DNA from: Polyodon spathula
Taxonomy: Eukaryota; Chordata; Actinopteri; Acipenseriformes; Polyodontidae
Reading direction: 5' to 3'
DNA: 64,000 nucleotides
Assembly: GCF_017654505.1 (NCBI RefSeq)
Contig: NC_054536.1
Span: forward strand, 34,331,946-34,395,945
Under the pieces are notes generated by a model that saw only the letters and a program-made list of their open reading frames with translations, had not been told where the DNA came from and did no database searches. Position 1 is the first letter of the stretch. Every line of letters starts with the position of its first letter. The position numbers and the translations under genes were made by a program. Shown piece by piece: positions 56,861 through 64,000 of this stretch.

Positions 56861-58638
56861 TAAGGTTACATTATGTATTTTATAGGGAACTTCTCCTGAG
56901 CTCTTTTTTTTTATCCTATAACCCTGTTAATGTAACGTGACGGAAGTCCCAATAGAGAATCAGCGAAGTTATATAGAATTTCATTGTATTTCCAAAGTCC
57001 TTGGCAAAGGGGCAACTGAAAGGTGTATCGAATATTTCACAACATCTCAGAACGAAGAAAATAACAATGTAACTTGCAACATTTGTTCATCTGTGCTTTC
57101 CTTTCACAGCAGTACTACTTCTCACATTATTTCAGGTCGCAAATATTTTCAAACTGTCAAATTACATAAGTGAATATATGTATGCATATTAAACATTAGC
57201 GGCCCTTAAGAAACATTTGCTGTGATTTTGTCCTGGGCTAAGAGGAAAAATTAATGGAGGGAGGGGTTGGCTTAACTTATCCTGGGACGCACTCTGTGTG
57301 TAACATGCATGACTGAGCAGCCTTGGGACACATCCATTGTATAACTTACACTTCTCCGAAGTACACCTCTTGCATATTAGCCTGTCAAAAAAGCACATAG
57401 TATACTACTGCACACCTTGTATATAATACACAGCATGTATTTGACCTACAGAAATTCACCCTACATTTGTAAAAGGGTGTGCATGATGTTCTGAAAAATT
57501 ACAGCAATACTCTTTAGGATAAAAATATAAATATTATTGACTTATCTGAACTCTTGTCTTTAGGTCTGGTAGTATTTCTGCAACTTAAGATTTAAAAAAA
57601 CATTTTAGTCCAGCAACCGTTGCTGAAATGTTACAGGGCGGCATTATGGTGAATACGTTGTAATGCAATAAATATAAATTTACACTACATACATACACGA
57701 CATAGTGCTTTTAATAACAAAACGAGTTTAGGACCAATGCACACCTGACCCAAACTGGGGGAGAAAAAAAGGCCTGCATACAGAACTAAGATTGTACTTT
57801 TGCTTTGCCTGTTGTGTACATTAGTTCATTTAAACCAACACATTTATTTATTAATTGCTCTGGTGTGCATTGGAAGTGTTCTTCAGTGAAATACTGAAAA
57901 AAATACTGAGAAGTCAAACAGACTGAACAGCAGACTGGTGACTCCTTAAGCTCATTCCTCATATCCCTGTTCTGTTAAGTCACTTACTCTACTTTAAATC
58001 TATGTGATTTATTTACATTTATAGCTTGGTGTATCCTGTTTAAAATTACATAAATATTCACAACATTTGATGGTATTGAGATCAAATGCAAAACCTGCAC
58101 GAGGCTTGTCTGAGCAGATGGACAAAGGTTTAATCCAATGTGGAGATCACAATTCAACTACTGTAAAATATTTGAGTAGATTAAGAAACATGGCCGTAAC
58201 TAGCTACAAGGACACCAAAGTTGTGTTCTCTGTGTTGTTTTGTGTTTTTTTTTTAACATTATAAATGCTGTGCTCATGTAAAAATTCTGGCAAAGTTCAT
58301 AAAGACTCCTTAATGTTCCCCTTTGGTTTGCCATGTTTCTAAGGTTGAATGGTAAATACCATGTCAAAACAGCATTGCAGAAAAGCATTGTTTACTGTGA
58401 ACTTATTACAAATTAAATGTACATTTTGGACATCATTATATATACTGAATTGATGTCTCAAAGACTCAAATACTTTTAATCCTGTTGGCAAAGTCTAATA
58501 GCTTGATGGTAGACCTTGTAGAGATGTCTTGGTTGCACTTATCATATAATTTAAGAACAGGACCACTACAAATTACTTATTAAAACTTATTTCATGTTAT
58601 TGTTAAAAAAATCAGCACACACATAGCTGTACACCACA
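56861..58638 (-). other. TRIM71 intron, no recognised feature
   Basis: About 1.8 kb of AT-rich DNA. No exon or identifiable element. Confidence 0.5.
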
Positions 58639-58640
58639 AC

Positions 58641-58669
58641 ACGTTTCTACACACTCGTGTCTTTGTCAG
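58641..58669 (-). ncRNA. Hammerhead-like core module, Penelope-type end (candidate)
   Basis: On the - strand CTGACAA, an ACAC/GTGT stem and GAAACG follow in order. It is isolated from coding sequence, so probably a truncated element end. The second core A (CTGAYGA) is changed. Confidence 0.35.
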
Positions 58670-59903
58670 ATGGATAGTGTTTGCTATTTAGAAACAACCC
58701 CCATTTATATGTATCATCTTTCTTAATTAAATGATTATTCAATTAGTAGATTCAATTACACAAGCTTTAAAAAACTGTATACATAAATAGCGATCCACCT
58801 ATTACAAAATACAACAAACTTCCAGTACAAGAAATAGTCACTCATGCACACTGAATAATTAAAAACATTGATTATAAAGCAAAGTGTGCTTATCTAATCA
58901 TATAAATGAAAAATCAATGTGAAAATCCAGTATGATTCCCTTTTTAACAATAGGTTTATAATTGTACCTCCTCTTACAGGAACTACATTTTTTTCTAATC
59001 CAATAAATTTTAAACTAGAGGCTGAACCACGGTGCACAGTTTTATAATGTGGCTATTGCATAATCCTTTTTTTTTTTTTAAACTCTACTGGACTTAGCAG
59101 CCATCAGTTCCTTCGTTTTGTACAAGGAATGCACAAGGGAAAAATATCAGGAGAGATTTCATCTTGAAGCTAGCCATAGCAATCCGGCAGAAACATTGCT
59201 GCAGCAGCTCAACCTGGATTCTGTGCCGCACCGAGTGACGAGCATACGCAACGGAAAACACACTCTCGTTTTAAATTAAAAACGACTTTTGTTTTAACAG
59301 TTTTGTATGTACACATATCTGTTTACACACTAGTTTCTTTTGAAATGTTTATTTTATTACAGTTTTTCATTTTTTTAAGTTGTGCTTTCTGTGACAAGTT
59401 AGAAAATAACTCTTATGTTTAATTGTTCATTTACATAGTGTTTCTGCTGTGCAGATGTTTGACATGATGTGCTTGAATAACTTTTGAGTTGTATCCAATA
59501 GTTTGTCTTTCATTTTAATATTGATGTTAAAAATGTAACCATCATAATAACTGCCAGCAGCGATTTTAGGTACGAGTATAACCCAGGTGGTTCTAGTGTT
59601 AAATGGTGAAATACCAAGTAAAGGGTTTGCCTGAAAAAAGGGTGCTGCTTAAGTCCATCGTAATGTCATTTTAAATGTTCATAAAACACACATTAACCTT
59701 TAAAGCTGAAGTCTATTGAACAAAAAAAAAAAAAAAAAAAAGGATTGTAGCTTAACAGTAAAGCGTAAATCGGACTCCGAGCCTGTATTGTCAGATCTAA
59801 AACGAGAAGTGCTAACAATTTATTCAATTAATTTCACTGTACTGCACAGTTTGTTCTACTCACTTCAAGTGAGAGATCTGAAATCTCAGGCAATATTTGC
59901 ACA

Positions 59904-59904
<1 letters not shown>

Positions 59905-59954
<50 letters not shown>

Positions 59955-59974
59955 TTTTTTTTTTTTTTTTTTTT
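59905..59974. repeat. (TA)n followed by poly-T
   Basis: About 50 bp of TA then 18 T. Confidence 0.95.
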
Positions 59975-60163
59975 ATATCATGGTTATTAGAAAACTGTGA
60001 AACAAAAGATTGTTTGGGCTTACGCTCACATCTCAAATCGATCCACCAACCTTGGATTTACAGATTGAAGCCCAAAAGACCAATTGGTTGCAAACTCAAA
60101 ATCAGGACAAGATTTACTGTAGTCTTTTAAAAAATATTTTCTTCATTTTATTAGTAGAACCAC

Positions 60164-60192
60164 ACGTTTCAACACAACAGGGCCTTGTCAGG
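60164..60192 (-). ncRNA. Hammerhead-like core module at end of second Penelope-like element (candidate)
   Basis: CTGACAAGG...GAAACG order on the - strand, at the 3' side of the element, parallel to the module at 10135-10170. The stem is weak and the core is altered (CTGACAA). Confidence 0.35.
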
Positions 60193-60584
60193 TTCACAAT
60201 AATTTCAATTACAGCTGTTGTCACTTATATGCACATACTAAGTCAATTAGATAATTCAATTATAATTAAGTCATTTAGTAATTTACAGACATGTCTAGTT
60301 CTTAAATTGAGACTTTCAGCTGTAACCACTTAAAAATGCATGATCAATTAAATAATGTAACTGTTAATTTAAGTTATTTGGCACTACATAATTATCCACA
60401 CTGTATAACTGACATATTGAAAACAACATTATGGTTAATCTACTTCTAATTAAAACTGGAAAACTAGAATACAAACTTCTACTTCAGCAAATAGGGTACA
60501 ATCGACTTATTCAGAGATACTGGCTCAAATCCAGCATTTCATTTAGTCCGTAAGGTTCCGTAGTAAAAATCCTAAATGATTTTC

Positions 60585-60788
60585 TTAACAATTGTTTAAT
60601 TGCATTACCTTTTCACTCGCTGCAAACTTTAAACATGAAGCAGAGCCATGATTTGTGGTTTTGTAATGTCTCACGATGGCATAATCCATATTGTTATTTC
60701 TAATTGCAGCTTTATGTTCTGCTATCTGTATTTTCAAATTTAATTGTGTTTGTCCTATATACACTAGCCCGCAAGGCCATTTAAACAT
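60585..60788 (-). pseudogene. GIY-YIG endonuclease domain of second Penelope-like element
   Basis: WPCGLVYIGQTQLNL and IQIAEHKAAIRNNNMDYAIV; the GLVYIG core is kept and HYKTTNHGSASCLKF follows. Short and no longer joined to RT. Confidence 0.85.
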
Positions 60789-61246
60789 TTATATGACATG
60801 AGTTGAATTACAATTAATGAAATCACAAACTTTTGACCCAAATGTGGATGGTTAAAGAATTGTGTATTGCATGTATTGGAGCAACGAATGCATCTCCCAC
60901 AGCGGTAATTCCCATGTAATCATTAGCCAATTTTCATTTGGTGCTGCTGGTTTGTACATTGAAAAGACTACTGCATCTTTTACTATATTTTAAAGAAGTA
61001 ATCAAGCGTATAATTGTGGATAATCATTCCAATATTTTCCAATGCTTTAAAATTGTTCTCTTATATGGTTATGTTCACTAACAAAAGTAATTCTGTCATC
61101 ACTAGATTTATTCATTTCTGTGGTTTCTGGAAGTGCACTGCGTTGTAATGTTTTTGTATGCCATTTTAATTGTGTTTCTTTTGTAACCTCTGGATCCAAA
61201 ACGGTTCTGCGTGTCTTTATCTTGAATTTCATAATGGGACTCATTG

Positions 61247-61520
61247 TTACAGACTACAAACATTGCTATGTTTAGGATGGTCACTATTTGCATGCAGAAC
61301 TGTGTTTCTAGCCGTGTGTTTATGAAAGATCATGTCAAATTTACCATCAACATTTTTTGAAATTAACAAATCAAGAAAATGTATCTCAGTATGACTAAGT
61401 TCCATAGTGATTTTTAAAGTAGAGTATGTAGCATTTCTATAATCTCTAAACAAATACAAAATCAGTCTCAGAGCCAGTTCATATTACAAAAAAATGTCAT
61501 CAATGTACTTTTTCCACAAT
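61247..61520 (-). pseudogene. Penelope reverse transcriptase fragment with YIDD
   Basis: Contains the catalytic YIDD (two of the three metal-binding acidic residues) and about 70 residues of following thumb-side sequence, interrupted by a stop just after YIDDIFL. Confidence 0.85.
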
Positions 61521-61964
61521 AACATATTCTGCAGGTGTCTTTAATGAATCTCAAAATAAAAAAGTGCATTCAATCCTCCCTCATGTGGTATATTGGTATA
61601 TAGACTTTCCACCTCAAAAAAAAACATAGAAGAGAGTTAGGAGGAACTATGTGTTGGGAAAACACTCTAAAATCACATCTCAGCTATCTGCTAAATACAA
61701 AAAGGTAAATCTCTTACAATATCCTAAATAAAACAGTCTACAAACTGGCTTAGCAGTTCAGAAATTAAGCCGTTACCTGAAACTGAAGGTCGTCCTGGAG
61801 GTTTGTAAAGGATTCTTATGTATTTTTGGTAAGGTGTAAAATACCGGTGTTATGGGGAGTTCAACTTTTAAAAATTCTAATTGGTTTCGCGTGATCAGTT
61901 TGCTTTCCAATGTTTTTTCTAAAATAACATCTCTCCTGTTTTTTAAAAAATAAATAAATAAATA

Positions 61965-62250
61965 AATAAATTAGTGGTCGCCAATTACGTTTATTATTTT
62001 ATCCCCAATTTAGTAATATCTAATTATTTTTAGGCTTATCCCACATCTACCACCCCTGCACTGACTTGGGAGGGACTGAAGACGAACCCACACTGTCCTC
62101 CAAAGCATGTGCCATCAGCCCCCTGCTTCTTTACACACCGCAGACTCACCATGCAGCCACCCAGAGCTACAATGTTGGAGGACAACATAGCCCTGGGCAG
62201 CTTACAGACCAGTCCGCAGACATCCGGCCAGACCACAGGGGTCGCTGATG
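61965..62250 (-). mobile_element. SINE fragment, 5'-truncated (same family as 17391-17865)
   Basis: The + strand reads as the inverse of the SINE body and tail: gaggacaacatagccctgg, cagcttacagaccagtccgc and gaccacaggggtcgctg correspond to gctgcccagggctgcgttgt and accagtgacccctgtggtct. The tRNA-like head is missing. Confidence 0.85.
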
Positions 62251-62299
62251 CGCGGTGTTACATTTGAAACATGATTCTTGTTTTTTGACCATTCTTCAA

Positions 62300-62900
62300 T
62301 GCAAAATTGTTCCAGTTTGTTCAAATTCCCGAGGGTTTCTCTTGTCACTTCTTCAACTCATACCAAAGACTCTCAATCAGATTTAGATCGGGACTTCGAC
62401 TAGTCCATCCCAGAACCTTGATTTTATTCTTCTTTAACCATTCTGAAGTAGATTTTCACGTGTGCTTTGGATCGTTATCACCCTGGAATGTCCAGTTGCA
62501 CTTTAAACCAAGTTTTGTAGTGGAGGATTTCAGATGATTGGCCAATATCTTTTGGTATACTAAGGAATCCACTTTACGTGTACTGGAACTAAATTCCCAG
62601 TGCCATTAGAGGAAAAACAGCCCTACATAGGGATATTACCACCTCCGTGCTTGACAGTAGGTATGGTGTTCTTTTCTTTATACGCCTCAGCAAACTTTCT
62701 CCAAAATGTAACAACTATCAGTGTGACCACATTTTTTTTTTTGGTTTCATCACTCCACAAAACTTTTGACTAGAACAGTCACCTATCATTCCAATGCCAT
62801 TTTGCAAACTAAGCAATTGTCCTTGAAACGTTTTTTCCTTGGCCTGCGACCAGACTGCGATGAGCTAGCACTTTGGCATGCGTCACAAATCTCAGCCTAT
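62300..62900 (-). mobile_element. Tc1-like transposase remnant
   Basis: On the - strand, a Tc1-type WSDE-like motif appears near 62750 (ttgtggagtgatgaaacc) and KNTIPTVKHGG(G) near 62675-62640. Downstream sequence follows the Tc1 order to an SPDLN-like region near 62390. Many stops and indels; no intact end found. Confidence 0.75.
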
Positions 62901-63446
62901 TTGCTTAGTTTTAGTGCCTTATTAGTTGAGCAATGAGAGAAGGCTTCGTGACATCCTCTGCTTTATAATTAATTCAGTGGAACAAAGTAAAGCCTTCACA
63001 ACCTACCTGGAACATTACAGTTTTACATATTATTTTAGGATAAATAGTATTGGAAATTGCTTTCATTTTGTATGATTTAGCTGGGAATTGTGCAGCATGT
63101 GATTGCAAAGTAGGTTTTAATTCAACTTACATAAATATGTTAGTAATGAACTTTAGCTCATGTATTATATTAAGTTATATGATTGACTAACCTATTATGT
63201 TTGACCTGCTGTCAGAGCAATTTTTTTTTTTTTAAATCTTCCAAAACACCAAATGTTTTTCTCCAGTTTACTATAGAAAGTTTTAGGAATTTGTGTGGGG
63301 CCGTTGTGTGTTTTAAAATTAGAAGAAACAGTCTGGTTTTATTACAGAAATACATGAAAACTTAAGTGAATATGTCTGTATTTCCTTTATTTTTCATATG
63401 ATAAACTAAGCATTGTTAGGAAAATTAACAATGCGGTCACCAGTAA

Positions 63447-64000
63447 GTGTTCTGTCACAGGAAACTGGCCGAAGAAACCGAGCCTGGTAGAGAGGCACAG
63501 AGCAGGAGAAGGGTACAAGAAAATTTTAAAAAGTCGCTGATTATCCCTCTCAGCACAGTGAAGTCCATCATTAAAAAGTGGAAGACGCATCACACCAACC
63601 AGACACTACCCAGATCAGGTTGCTCTCCCAAACTGAGCAGCCAGGCAGGCAGGAAACTGGTTTGGGATGTCACTCTGAAGCAAACAATGACCTTGAAAGA
63701 TCTGCAAAGTTCTGTGTCTGAGATGGGAGTCAGTGTTCACACATCAACAGTAAGCTGGTCCCTACACAAAGCTGGCCTGTATGGACAGGTGGCAAGAAAG
63801 AAGCCATTACTCAAAAAGCCTCATCTTAAAGCATGTATGGAGTTTGCAAAAAAGCACGTAGATGACACTGCAGACATGTGAAAAAAGTTTTTGCGGTCAG
63901 ACAAGACAAAAATTTAACTTTTCGGTCTAAATTCCAAGCCTTATGTCTGAAGCAAGCCCAACACTGCACATCACCCAGTCAACACCATCCCAACTGTCAA
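63447..64000 (+). mobile_element. Tc1-like transposase remnant, cut by window edge
   Basis: + strand translation has the HTH region (STVKSIIKKWKTHHTNQTLP, RSGCSPKLS), then VHTSTVSWSLHKAGLYGQVA, RKKPLLKKPHLKACMEFAKK and HVDDTADM. After a stop at 63879-63881 come KFLRSDKTKI and PNTAHHPVNTIPTV. The family order is kept but a stop replaces the Trp after HVDDTADM. It continues past 64000. Confidence 0.88.

Larger units (their letters stand above)
60164..61945 (-). mobile_element. Second Penelope-like element remnant (RT + GIY-YIG)
   Basis: On the - strand: an RT motif PPGRPSVSGNG near 61800-61765, the catalytic YIDD at 61507-61496, downstream RT sequence (IHFLDLLISKNVDGKFDMIF and HKHTARNTVLHANSDHPKHS, 61380-61260), then GIY-YIG (WPCGLVYIGQTQLNLKIQIA, EHKAAIRNN, 60780-60690), and an end module at 60192-60164. 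Frames are broken in several places (e.g. stops after YIDDIFL and after QFVDCFI). Same orientation as the element at 10-12 kb but clearly diverged from it. Confidence 0.9.

Overview
This window is intron-rich, AT-rich vertebrate nuclear DNA dense in transposable elements. Two conserved genes can be recognised. CNOT10, a subunit of the CCR4-NOT deadenylase, lies on the + strand: 14 coding exons from 140 to a stop at 36058, with the 5' exons beyond the left edge. The last two exons of TRIM71 (LIN-41) lie on the - strand: 52749-52615, then 50776 to a stop at 49325, with the RING/B-box exon(s) beyond the right edge or unrecognised. The genes converge tail-to-tail across about 13.3 kb. The repeats (Tc1, hAT-like, DIRS-like, Penelope-like, tRNA-derived SINEs, LTR elements) point to a fish. 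The SINE at 17391-17865 and the proline-rich LTR element resemble, from memory, families common in sturgeon and paddlefish, so an acipenseriform is my best guess. The sequence alone does not prove it.

Layout. 1-8 kb: CNOT10 exons, an L1-like remnant and a Tc1/mariner-derived MITE (3602-4218). 8-20.5 kb: a 12.6-kb intron with a hAT-like element, a Penelope-like element (- strand), a solo LTR with target duplications, and a DIRS-like element bounded by long inverted repeats that hosts a SINE and a small LTR insertion. 20.5-24.7 kb: four more exons around a dead Tc1 element. 24.7-34.8 kb: a 10-kb intron filled by an 8-kb tandem LTR retroelement (LTR-internal-LTR-internal-LTR) with one 5-bp target duplication. 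34.8-36 kb: the last two exons, separated by a fold-back element. 36-49.3 kb: 3'UTRs and intergenic DNA, including let-7 and miR-125 seed matches in TRIM71 sense. 52.7-64 kb: a TRIM71 intron with a DIRS fragment, a second Penelope-like element with a visible YIDD motif, a truncated SINE and two Tc1 remnants.

The two genes do related work. CNOT10 belongs to the mRNA deadenylation machinery; TRIM71 is an NHL-domain RNA-binding repressor active in early embryos and stem cells.

The most unusual object is the tandem LTR element at 25905-33943. It has LTRs, a tRNA-Leu-like primer site, a polypurine tract and an open frame encoding one CCHC zinc knuckle followed by long proline-rich tandem repeats. 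I see no protease, reverse transcriptase or integrase. It looks like a non-autonomous LTR retroelement with a reduced, repeat-expanded Gag-like protein.
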